Below, in pieces: positions 15,972-23,590 of a DNA stretch of 64,000 nt. Under the pieces are notes generated by a model. The model did no database searches. It was not told the DNA's origin and worked only from the letters and a program-made list of their open reading frames with translations. This stretch comes from Desulfosporosinus acidiphilus SJ4 (GTDB lineage: Bacteria; Bacillota; Desulfitobacteriia; Desulfitobacteriales; Desulfitobacteriaceae): assembly GCF_000255115.2 (NCBI RefSeq), contig NC_018068.1, positions 744,001-808,000 of the forward strand, written 5' to 3'. Numbering within the stretch: position 1 is the stretch's first letter; each line of letters begins with the position of its first letter. The position numbers were made by a program, and so were the translations under genes.

Positions 15972-17156
15972 ATGACTACCAAGAGAGATTTAGAACATGC
16001 CTTGGAAAGCCGGGACTGGGAGCAGCTTATTAGTTTAGCTAAGGAGAATAGAAATGTCCTGCGAAAGCTTATGGCGAGGATTTATGTTAAAGATGGGCTT
16101 ATGTTTTGGCGAGCGGTTGAGGGTATAGGTGTTGTAGCTCATGCTCTTGAGCAGGAAGATCGAAACTTTGCAGTGGAAATCCTTCGACGGTATTTTTGGA
16201 TGCTCAATGAGGAATCAGGTGGGACGGCTTGGAATTCTTCAGAAGCCATCGGCAGTATTATAGCCCACTGCCCGGTAACCTGCGGAAAATTTAATTGGAT
16301 GTTGTCAGGACTTCTTGAGGATGAAAGCTTAAGAGACGGAGTTCTGTGGGGTATCGGGCAAATGGCTCTGAATGCCCCCCACTTGGTAGAACCTCTCGAT
16401 GAACGAATCAAACCCTTTTTACTGTCCGAAGAGCCTTTGACACGGGGATTAACTGCTTTTATTTATAGAGTAATGATGCCTTTTCAAGAACTTATGCCTC
16501 TTTACCGCGAATCAGGACCCAAATGGAAAGTCCCGGAAGATATAGATACTCGTTTGGAAAATGACAAAAATTTGCTGGAGTTTTATCAAGACGGCGAGCT
16601 GAAAAAGTTTTCTGTTTCAGATCTCTGGAAGGCTCATACTATTTCATTTTGGACCAAAAAAGTTACGATTAAAGATCTTGAGACGGAATTGACCATCGCC
16701 TCGTCAGAGGAGGGGGTTTGTTGGCTGAGTCTTGGTTCTTCTGAGACGGAGGAACAAGAGCTTCGCACTTGGGTTTCGCGTTGGTTTCCCAAATCCTTTC
16801 TGACACGCAGGCGTGAGCCGAACAGCAGGGCAATTCAAGAGCTGAAGGAGTACTTTGAGGGGAATCGCCGGGATTTTACAATTCCAATTCATTCACAAGG
16901 AACACCTTTTCAGCAGAAGGTTTGGGAAGAACTTCGCCGTATTCCTTACGGAGAAACAAGAAGTTATGGTGAGCTTGCGGTAAACCTGGGAAATCCCAAG
17001 GGGCAAAGAGCTGTTGGGATGGCCAATCATTGTAATCCCATCGGTATCATTGTCCCTTGCCATCGGGTTATCGGTAAAAATGGAAGTTTAACGGGGTATG
17101 CGGGAGGTTTAGATATTAAGCAAAGACTTTTAGAACTTGAAGGTTCCCGCCCCTGA
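15972..17156 (+). CDS. HEAT-like domain fused to O6-alkylguanine-DNA alkyltransferase (Ogt-type)
   Basis: 394 residues. The C-terminal 165 form a methylated-DNA-cysteine methyltransferase: GTPFQQKVWEELRRIPYGET, SYGELA, RAVGMANHCNPI and the active-site PCHRVIG with Cys363. It repairs O6-alkylguanine by irreversible transfer to that Cys. Residues 1-170 are alpha-helical and repeat-like (DWEQLISLAKENRNVLRKLMARIY, GVLWGIGQMALNAP), resembling the HEAT-like DVU_0298-type proteins of sulfate reducers. A 60-residue linker joins the two. The fusion is unusual; the helical part may recruit a partner or DNA. ATG follows AGAAGGTG. A radical SAM gene follows closely. Confidence 0.85.
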   Translation: MTTKRDLEHALESRDWEQLISLAKENRNVLRKLMARIYVKDGLMFWRAVEGIGVVAHALEQEDRNFAVEILRRYFWMLNEESGGTAWNSSEAIGSIIAHCPVTCGKFNWMLSGLLEDESLRDGVLWGIGQMALNAPHLVEPLDERIKPFLLSEEPLTRGLTAFIYRVMMPFQELMPLYRESGPKWKVPEDIDTRLENDKNLLEFYQDGELKKFSVSDLWKAHTISFWTKKVTIKDLETELTIASSEEGVCWLSLGSSETEEQELRTWVSRWFPKSFLTRRREPNSRAIQELKEYFEGNRRDFTIPIHSQGTPFQQKVWEELRRIPYGETRSYGELAVNLGNPKGQRAVGMANHCNPIGIIVPCHRVIGKNGSLTGYAGGLDIKQRLLELEGSRP

Positions 17157-17208
17157 ATAATTCAAATTGAAAAGACTCGAACTTATTAAGATTGAAGCTG
17201 GGATTGTT

Positions 17209-18180
17209 ATGCAGAAGAAACGGTACTTTACCTTTAATGAACATTTGCGTCAAAGATTTGGCGAAAAAATTTTTAAAATATCTTTAGACGCCGGATTCAC
17301 TTGCCCTAATCGAGATGGAACTTTAGGACGGCAAGGATGCATCTATTGCAGTGAACGGGGGTCCGGCGATTTCGCGGGCAGGCAGGAGTTATCAATCCAT
17401 CACCAGTTCTGCGAAGTAAAGGAACGAATGAAGAAAAAATGGCCCAAGGCTAAGTATTTGGCTTATTTTCAGGCCTTTACCAATACTTATGCCCCGGTTG
17501 AACGTTTGCGAGAAGTTTACGAAGCCTCGCTTTTAGAAGAGGGAGTGGTTGGATTATCCATTTCCACAAGACCGGATTGCCTTCCTGAGGAGGTATTAGA
17601 TTACTTAGAAGAGCTGAATCGGAGGACCTATTTGTGGGTTGAATTAGGGCTGCAAAGTATTCATGATCGTTCCTTGGAAAGGATTGCACGTGGACATGAT
17701 TATGCCCAATTCCTGCGTGGGCTTGACCAATTGCAAGCAAGAGGGATTCGAGTTTGTGCCCATATTATTCTGGGCCTGCCCGGTGAGTCGCGGGAGGAAA
17801 TGATTGAAACCGCCTTGGCGGCAGCTCATTTGCCTCTACAAGGGCTAAAGATTCATTTGCTGCATGTGTTAAAGGGAACGCCTCTAGCAAGTTTTTATCG
17901 AAATCATCCCTTTGAACTGATGACGAAAGAAGATTATGTTTCTCTTGTGGTTGATATGTTAGAAATCTTGCCTCCTGAGATGATAATTCATCGCCTAACT
18001 GGAGACGGGCCTCCTGATGATTTAATTGGGCCACTCTGGAGTCGAAAAAAATGGGAGGTACTCAATGCCATCGATGCAGAGTTAATTCGGCGCGATACTT
18101 GGCAGGGGAAAAGGTTTCAAAAACAAAAGGTAATCCCGAGGGATTACCTAGCAGCAGAGGAAAGAAGAGATACAGTCTAA
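17209..18180 (+). CDS. Radical SAM protein, YtqA/YhcC (TIGR01212) family
   Basis: About 323 residues. Cluster cysteines are in FTCPNRDGTLGRQGCIYCSE, the spacing typical of this Elp3-related branch. The family-typical KYLAYFQAFTNTYAP, LSISTRPDCLP, WVELGLQSIHD and HIILGLPGE follow. The function of the family is unsettled. I prefer ATG at 17209; the open frame extends to a TTG at 17167 without a ribosome site. The last codons contain a perfect inverted repeat GGTAATCCC-GA-GGGATTACC (18129-18148), which may act in termination. It lies 52 bp after the alkyltransferase fusion and is probably co-transcribed. Confidence 0.9.
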   Translation: MQKKRYFTFNEHLRQRFGEKIFKISLDAGFTCPNRDGTLGRQGCIYCSERGSGDFAGRQELSIHHQFCEVKERMKKKWPKAKYLAYFQAFTNTYAPVERLREVYEASLLEEGVVGLSISTRPDCLPEEVLDYLEELNRRTYLWVELGLQSIHDRSLERIARGHDYAQFLRGLDQLQARGIRVCAHIILGLPGESREEMIETALAAAHLPLQGLKIHLLHVLKGTPLASFYRNHPFELMTKEDYVSLVVDMLEILPPEMIIHRLTGDGPPDDLIGPLWSRKKWEVLNAIDAELIRRDTWQGKRFQKQKVIPRDYLAAEERRDTV

Positions 18181-18187
18181 GGACAAC

Positions 18188-18370
18188 TCAAGGCCTATGA
18201 GCTGTTCTCAGAAATTTTACAGGCAGTATTTGACTCAGTGAGGTTTCTTTTGCTTTATTGTCTTTTAAAGGCGGTTTATAGCTGGGAGCTAAGTCCAAGT
18301 AACGCTGCACATCTGAATTCGTTTTAAGGATCCGCTGAAGAATTTCTTCATTGTTAAGGCGTTCATTCAT
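18188..18370 (-). CDS. Small hypothetical protein downstream of eam
   Basis: 60 codons, not recognised. An AGAGGAG site ten bases before ATG and a helical, charged sequence (NNEEILQRILKTNSDVQRYL) support a real gene. It lies 57 bp after the eam stop on the same strand and could be co-transcribed. No signal peptide or membrane segment. Confidence 0.5.
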   Translation of the reverse strand: MNERLNNEEILQRILKTNSDVQRYLDLAPSYKPPLKDNKAKETSLSQILPVKFLRTAHRP

Positions 18371-18427
18371 GGTACAGATGCTCCTCTCATAATTTTCTAA
18401 CGTTATTTACATAAGTTTTGGGCGTTT

Positions 18428-19678
18428 CTAGGGGGTTTCATATTGGACAAGTTTGTCTTCCCAAGTTTTCAAAAGGGCTTGGTTCTCCTTGAGAGAGACA
18501 AGATATTGAGGCAGGATAGGGGTTTTGCCTCCTCCGTTCGGGGCATTGATGATATAGGTTGGCACGGCAAGGCCTGAAGTATACCCTCGTAAATGCTTCA
18601 TGACCTCAAGGCCCTCTTTTATACTAGGCACAAAATGACGCGTTCCTTTGACATTCTTAGCATGAAAAATATAGTAAGGTCGAATTCGGATTTTCAAGAG
18701 TTCTTGATTCAGTTTTTTCATGATTTCCGGCTGATGATTGATACCTTTGAGCAAAACAGCCTGATTTCCCAAGACCACACCGGAGGCAATCAGTTTATCA
18801 GCAGCCTTCTTAGCATCTTCGGTGATTTCCTGAGGATGATTAAACTGCGTGTTGATATAGATGGGAGGATACTTTGCTAAGATAGAACATAAATGGTCGT
18901 TGATACGCATGGGTAAGGTCACAGGGACTCGAGTACCCAGGCGTTTGATCTCCACATGAGGGATAGAATGAAGTTCGCTAAGAAGCCAGTCCAGAGTATG
19001 ATCATTTAAAAGTAAGGCGTCCCCTCCGGTCACTAAGACATCTCGGATTTCCGGGTTGGCTCGAATATAATCAAGAGCGGTTTTTAAGTCCGTCATCTTA
19101 GCGTGTAAGTCTGTTTCACCTATATTTCGACGCCGTTGGCAATGGCGGCAATACATGGCACACATGTTAGTGACATTAATAATTAAACGGTCCGGATATC
19201 TCCGGGTAATACAAGGTGCAGGATTGGTAAGAGCTTCGCCCATAGGATCTTCCTCTCCGAAATCGTCGCTGAGTTCCGCAAGGGAAGGTAATCCCTGGAG
19301 ACGAATAGGATCGGAAGGTTCAGTAATATCCATAAGACTAAGATAGTAAGGAGATATAGCCCAACGGAAGCTCCTTCCTATATGTTCAACTTCTGCACAT
19401 TGTTCAGCAGATAATTGAGGGAATAAGGCTTTTAAATCGTTTGCACTTTGAACACGATGCTTTAGCTGCCAGTGCCAATCCTCCCAATCCTGAAGCGTGG
19501 CATTAAAATAGTTTAAGATGTGTTCACGACGTTTTTGGATCAGCGCAGCATTCAAAAAACCTGTGGGGATCGTGAGGCACTTTTCGAGATAAGGCACGAT
19601 CTTTTGTTTGAGTTCAGATGCTCGCCGCAATGAAAACTGTCGGTTAGTATCCAATTCTCCATAGAGTTGTACTGCCAT
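18428..19678 (-). CDS. eam: Glutamate 2,3-aminomutase (radical SAM, PLP)
   Basis: Interconverts L-alpha-glutamate and L-beta-glutamate with SAM, a [4Fe-4S] cluster and PLP. The cluster motif is C173-AMY-C177-RH-C180, and PLP Lys385 sits in GGGGKTP-like NGGGKTP. Lysine 2,3-aminomutase has two Asp residues (293 and 330) that hold the lysine side chain. Here the same positions, with the identical 37-residue spacing and 7 residues before the PLP Lys, are Lys341 (FHAKNVKG) and Asn378 (YIINAP). That Lys/Asn pair is the published signature of the glutamate enzyme (Lys332/Asn369 in Clostridium difficile), so I favour Eam over KamA. GGGAGG lies seven bases before ATG (19678). Divergent from the BusR-like gene. 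Confidence 0.88.
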   Translation of the reverse strand: MAVQLYGELDTNRQFSLRRASELKQKIVPYLEKCLTIPTGFLNAALIQKRREHILNYFNATLQDWEDWHWQLKHRVQSANDLKALFPQLSAEQCAEVEHIGRSFRWAISPYYLSLMDITEPSDPIRLQGLPSLAELSDDFGEEDPMGEALTNPAPCITRRYPDRLIINVTNMCAMYCRHCQRRRNIGETDLHAKMTDLKTALDYIRANPEIRDVLVTGGDALLLNDHTLDWLLSELHSIPHVEIKRLGTRVPVTLPMRINDHLCSILAKYPPIYINTQFNHPQEITEDAKKAADKLIASGVVLGNQAVLLKGINHQPEIMKKLNQELLKIRIRPYYIFHAKNVKGTRHFVPSIKEGLEVMKHLRGYTSGLAVPTYIINAPNGGGKTPILPQYLVSLKENQALLKTWEDKLVQYETP

Positions 19679-19726
19679 CAAGATTCCCTCCCTGTAGTTT
19701 ATTTGGCAGAAATTAAAGCGTGCCTA

Positions 19727-19767
19727 ACTAACAACTCAATAGTATCATTTAAGTTGTTAGTAGTCAA
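19727..19767 (-). promoter_or_regulatory. eam promoter embedded in a perfect inverted repeat (operator)
   Basis: On the minus strand: TTGACT (19762-19767), a 17-bp spacer, then an extended -10 TGA-TACTAT (TACTAT at 19739-19744). A perfect 10-bp inverted repeat ACTAACAACT...AGTTGTTAGT has arms at 19727-19736 and 19752-19761. One arm lies in the spacer and the other over the expected transcript start (about 19732). This is classic repressor-operator geometry. The divergent BusR-like gene is the obvious candidate regulator. Confidence 0.8.
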
Positions 19768-19794
19768 GAGCATGATGCCTACTGAAGTTGGCTA

Positions 19795-19803
19795 TGTTAT
19801 AAT
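19795..19803 (+). promoter_or_regulatory. Extended -10 element for the BusR-like gene
   Basis: TGT-TATAAT at 19795-19803, 31 bp before the TTG start. No good -35 is visible, as expected for an extended -10. The operator arms end 34 bp upstream. Confidence 0.6.
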
Positions 19804-19833
19804 AGATTATATAGATTAAGGGGTTGAAAGAAT

Positions 19834-20436
19834 TTGGAACAAGCTCGTTATCAGGAGATAGCAATGGACATAGCTCACGCTATTATGATGGGAGAATATC
19901 ACGAAGGAGAAAAAATTCATGGCCGCTCTACGCTGGCAGGTCGTTATAACGTTTCTCCGGAAACTGTCCGCAGAGCCATTGCTATTTTGCAAAATGTCGG
20001 TGTTGTCATTGTCAATCAAGGGGTAGGTATCACGGTAACGTCCAAAGCGATGGCGGAAAAATTTGTTAAATCCTTCAATCAAAAAGGAGAAATTCAAATC
20101 TTTCTCGAAGATCTTAAGAAATTGATGGATCAGAGGCGGGAAAATGATTTAAAAATAGAAAGTCACCTTAATAAACTGCAAGGTTATGTAGACCGGATTA
20201 TGTCTCGTTGGTTGGATGTAGGTGAAATCGAAGTTGGTAAGAATTCTCCGGCTGTAGGAAAAACCTTGCGTGAGTTAAGGATACGCGAACGCACGGGGAC
20301 TACAGTTATTGCGGTGGTGCGGGATGGATCGGAGCAATTTTCTCCTGAGGCCAGTTTTGTCTTGCGCGGTGAGGATGTCTTATTGGCGGCTGGATCAGCC
20401 GAAGGGCAAATGAGATTACAACAGCTAATTTTGTGA
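19834..20436 (+). CDS. BusR-like GntR winged-helix regulator with RCK_C (TrkA_C) domain
   Basis: 200 residues: GntR-type wHTH (1-75; YQEIAMDIAHAIMMGEYHEG, RYNVSPETVRRAIAIL), a helical linker (85-125) and an RCK_C domain (126-200; IEVGKNSPAVGKTLRELRI, GTTVIAVVRDG, GEDVLLAAGS). This architecture and the NVSPET recognition helix match BusR of Lactococcus/Streptococcus, which represses the BusAB glycine-betaine importer when its RCK_C domain binds c-di-AMP. It starts at TTG (19834) behind AAGGGG. Divergent from eam, and followed closely by acpS. Ligand binding is inferred from family only. Confidence 0.85.
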   Translation: MEQARYQEIAMDIAHAIMMGEYHEGEKIHGRSTLAGRYNVSPETVRRAIAILQNVGVVIVNQGVGITVTSKAMAEKFVKSFNQKGEIQIFLEDLKKLMDQRRENDLKIESHLNKLQGYVDRIMSRWLDVGEIEVGKNSPAVGKTLRELRIRERTGTTVIAVVRDGSEQFSPEASFVLRGEDVLLAAGSAEGQMRLQQLIL

Positions 20437-20450
20437 TATGGAGTAGAAAC

Positions 20451-20807
20451 ATGTTTCCTGGTGTGGATATTATTGAAATCGAACGAGTGGCGGCTGCTTT
20501 GGCAAGGCAGCCTGGGTTAGCGGAACGGCTTTTTACAAGGCGGGAGCTGGAAAGCCTAAGCGGCAGGGGAATGCAAAGCTATGCGGCACGGTTTGCTGCC
20601 AAAGAGGCAGTTCTTAAAGCGATGGGAACGGGGCTGCGCGGCATGTCCTGGCATGATGTGGAAATCATCACAAGTCAAAGCGGAGAACCTCTTGTCCTTC
20701 TTAGTTCCCAAGCTGAGATTCAGTTGAAAGAAAGAGGGGGCTCGCAAGTTCGTGTGAGCTTATCCCATAACCAGACACAGGCCATAGCTTTTGCGATTTT
20801 AAGTTAG
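20451..20807 (+). CDS. acpS: Holo-[acyl-carrier-protein] synthase
   Basis: Transfers 4'-phosphopantetheine from CoA to Ser of ACP. The 118-residue product begins MFPGVDIIEIERV, with the Mg-binding Asp, and has RFAAKEAVLKAMGTG with the second metal ligand; the C-terminal RVSLSHNQTQAIAFAI is also typical. The start at 20451 follows TGGAG at seven bases; a GTG at 20433 overlapping the previous stop is an alternative. It sits in the common Firmicute order acpS-nnrDE-alr. Confidence 0.94.
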   Translation: MFPGVDIIEIERVAAALARQPGLAERLFTRRELESLSGRGMQSYAARFAAKEAVLKAMGTGLRGMSWHDVEIITSQSGEPLVLLSSQAEIQLKERGGSQVRVSLSHNQTQAIAFAILS

Positions 20808-20833
20808 CCGAATGGTATAGCGGGGTGGGAAAC

Positions 20834-22405
20834 GTGCGTGTAGTAAACGTTGAACAAATGCGTAAGATCGAAGAACGAGCTATTCGGGACTATGGTATAC
20901 CAAGTTTGCTCTTGATGGAGAATGCGGCTTGGGCTGTAGTTGAGGAAGTTCGCCGCTGCCTTGCGCCGAATGAAGGAAATTTATCTGGGCTAAGAGCTGT
21001 CATTCTGGCGGGCAAGGGCAATAACGGCGGGGATGGTTTGGCGGCAGCTCGTCATTTAGTGCTGCTGGGAATGGATGTATCGGTTTTATTGTTTGCCAAG
21101 GCAGAGGAACTTAAAGGAGATGCCGCCCTGAATTGCCGGCTTTTCCAAGGAACATCGGGGAAGCTCTTTGCTATAGAGGGAGAAAAGCAACGGCTCATAG
21201 CACGTTATGCCTTGGCTCAAGCCGATGTTATTATAGATGCTCTTTATGGCATTGGGATGAGAGGAACTTTACCGAGTTTGATTGAAGACTATGTCAATGA
21301 GGTAAACAATGCTTCTGCCTGTGTCATAGCTGTTGATATTCCCAGTGGAGTAGAAGCCGATACCGGCAATGTTTATCGTACGGCAATCCGTGCTCAAACA
21401 ACGGTAACTTTCGGCCTTCCTAAATGGGGCCTTTTTTTAGGAGAAGGCCCCGCTTATTGCGGACGGGTCTCTGTTGACCCGATTTCGATTCCCAAAGCAT
21501 TTCTGGAAGACCCAGGCATCTCTACATATGTTTTGACAGATGATAGAATAAGAGAAATGCTTCCGGTCCGTGAATTAAAAGGACACAAGGGGACTCATGG
21601 CAAAGGAGTTCTCATTGCCGGATCAAAAGGAATGAGCGGAGCTGCGGTTCTGGCCGGACGGGGAGCTTTGCGCAGCGGAATCGGATTACTGCAAATAGTT
21701 ACACCTCTAGGAATTGCGCAGGATGTGGATGCCGGTCTCACCGAAGCAACGGTTTGGGCTGCCCCTGGAGTGGATTATCTAAACGAAGAATCTTGGCCGG
21801 TCATCTTAAAGCAAGCGGAAAAAGCACAGGCTATAGCCATCGGGCCTGGTCTTGCTCAAAATTTTGAATTCGCGGTTGTTCTCGAGGAAGTATTAAGAAC
21901 GATGAACTGCCCCATTATTTTGGATGCCGATGCCTTGAATTTATTATCCGAAGACCCCAGTTTGTTTGAGGCCAGAAACGGACGGGGACCGCTGCTGCTG
22001 ACCCCGCATCCCGGAGAGATGGCTAGACTTTGCCAATGCACTGTTTTTGACGTCGAGCGAAACCGCTTGGATTTAGCTCTGACCAAAGCTGCAGAGTGGG
22101 AAGCGGTTGTGGTACTTAAAGGTTCAGTGACAATTGTTGCTTCACCGGATGGGCGGGCCTTTTTTAATCCCACCGGAAATCCCGGACTTGGGACGGGAGG
22201 TACGGGGGATGTTCTGACCGGGAGCATTCTGGCTTGGCTGGCTCAAGGGGTATCACCTCTGGAAGCGGCTTGCTTAGGGGTTTATCTGCACGGAAAATCC
22301 GCGGATGATCTTGCCAAAAATCATGGTTGGTCAGGTTTTTTGGCTTCTGAGGTAGCGGATCAGCTGCCGAAAGTGCGGCACTCTTTAGAATTGAAGATGT
22401 CCTAA
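20834..22405 (+). CDS. nnrD: Bifunctional NAD(P)H-hydrate epimerase / ADP-dependent dehydratase
   Basis: Repairs NADHX and NADPHX. The N-terminal YjeF-N epimerase domain (about 1-215) has MRKIEERAIRDYGIPSLLLMENAA, GKGNNGGDGLAAARHL and ALYGIGMRG. The C-terminal YjeF-C kinase-like dehydratase (about 225-520) has GKGVLIAGSKGMSGAAVL, ALNLLSEDP, LLTPHPGEMARL and the nucleotide-site NPGLGTGGTGDVLTG. The frame opens at GTG 20825; I prefer GTG 20834, which follows GGGTGGGA. It precedes alr by 21 bp. Confidence 0.93.
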   Translation: MRVVNVEQMRKIEERAIRDYGIPSLLLMENAAWAVVEEVRRCLAPNEGNLSGLRAVILAGKGNNGGDGLAAARHLVLLGMDVSVLLFAKAEELKGDAALNCRLFQGTSGKLFAIEGEKQRLIARYALAQADVIIDALYGIGMRGTLPSLIEDYVNEVNNASACVIAVDIPSGVEADTGNVYRTAIRAQTTVTFGLPKWGLFLGEGPAYCGRVSVDPISIPKAFLEDPGISTYVLTDDRIREMLPVRELKGHKGTHGKGVLIAGSKGMSGAAVLAGRGALRSGIGLLQIVTPLGIAQDVDAGLTEATVWAAPGVDYLNEESWPVILKQAEKAQAIAIGPGLAQNFEFAVVLEEVLRTMNCPIILDADALNLLSEDPSLFEARNGRGPLLLTPHPGEMARLCQCTVFDVERNRLDLALTKAAEWEAVVVLKGSVTIVASPDGRAFFNPTGNPGLGTGGTGDVLTGSILAWLAQGVSPLEAACLGVYLHGKSADDLAKNHGWSGFLASEVADQLPKVRHSLELKMS

Positions 22406-22426
22406 GAGAGAAAAGGGAGGAGAACT

Positions 22427-23548
22427 ATGGTGCGACAGGCTTGGGCTGAAGTTAATTTGCAAGCTTTAAAAGACAATTATTACAAGCTTCAGGCGTATAC
22501 ACAAAGTGAAATGATGCCCATTGTCAAGGCGGATGCTTATGGGCATGGTATTATCCCGGTGGTTAAGACCCTGATGAACTGTGGGGCAAAGCGCTTTGGT
22601 GTGGCACTTTTACAAGAGGCTTTAGAATTAAAGGCGGCATTTCCAAAGCTGGACATCATGGTTATTGGTGCCCCGGAAATTGATCAGTGGGATACCTATG
22701 TTAAAGAGGATATAATACCGGCAATTTTTAATTTTTCTCAGGCACGTGCTCTTTCAGAAGCGGCTGTTAAACTTGGCCGAAGAGCGAGGCTGCACTTGAA
22801 GATTGATACAGGAATGAGCCGCATAGGCTTCCGTGATACTGATGTTTCTGAAATAGTGAAAATTGGGTCTTTGCCAAGCTTGTTTATTGAAGGCATTTTT
22901 ACCCATTTTGCCACAGCTGATCAAAAAGATCTCACTTTCGCTCGGCAGCAGCTTAAACGTTTTGAAATTCTCTTTGAAAAGCTCAAGAAAGCGGGACTGA
23001 AAATTCCTATTCGGCACGCTGCAAACACTGCAGCCATTTTGCAGTTTCCGGAAGCACATTTTGAACTTGTACGTCCCGGCATCGGTTTATATGGGCTGGT
23101 TCCATCGTCTCAAGTGGGAGCTCAGGTTGGCTTGGAACCGGTAATGTCTTGGAAAGCGAAGGTTTCTCATTTTAAAAAGATTAAAACGGGAGAAACGGTG
23201 AGTTATGGGCGTACGTTTCAGGCGGCCTACCCAACGGCTGTTGCAACAATTCCTTTGGGATATGCCGATGGATTGCGCAGAGCACTTTCCAATTATGGCG
23301 AAATGCTGATTCATGGGCGGCGTTCGACGATGATCGGCCGGATTTGTATGGATCAGACAATGCTTGATGTGACTAAAATCCCAGGCGTAAAAGTTGGCGA
23401 TGTGGTTACAATTCTGGGGAAAGATGGCTACGAGCAGATTACTGCCACTGAGATGGCCGAATGGCTTGGAACTATTAGTTATGAAATTACTTGTGGGATT
23501 TCCCAGCGAGTCCCCAGGATTTATCTGGAGCCAATTGGAAACGATTAG
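22427..23548 (+). CDS. alr: Alanine racemase
   Basis: A PLP enzyme making D-Ala for peptidoglycan, active as a dimer. The PLP Lys is in MPIVKADAYGHG near the N-terminus. LKIDTGMSRIGF, RPGIGLYGL, the catalytic Tyr region SYGRTFQA and ICMDQTMLDVT are all canonical. Length (373) is normal. GGGAGGAG precedes ATG. In many Firmicutes alr is followed by the mazEF (EndoAI/EndoA) pair; here that pair lies 15 kb away. Confidence 0.96.
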   Translation: MVRQAWAEVNLQALKDNYYKLQAYTQSEMMPIVKADAYGHGIIPVVKTLMNCGAKRFGVALLQEALELKAAFPKLDIMVIGAPEIDQWDTYVKEDIIPAIFNFSQARALSEAAVKLGRRARLHLKIDTGMSRIGFRDTDVSEIVKIGSLPSLFIEGIFTHFATADQKDLTFARQQLKRFEILFEKLKKAGLKIPIRHAANTAAILQFPEAHFELVRPGIGLYGLVPSSQVGAQVGLEPVMSWKAKVSHFKKIKTGETVSYGRTFQAAYPTAVATIPLGYADGLRRALSNYGEMLIHGRRSTMIGRICMDQTMLDVTKIPGVKVGDVVTILGKDGYEQITATEMAEWLGTISYEITCGISQRVPRIYLEPIGND

Positions 23549-23590
23549 CAGCGGACTTTTTGACGGCGTAATTTATGGGGGAAACTAAGC

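Noticed and set aside
18428-19678. Annotation as lysine 2,3-aminomutase (KamA)
   Set aside because: Both lysine-side-chain-binding Asp positions are replaced by Lys and Asn at the exact spacing of glutamate 2,3-aminomutase.
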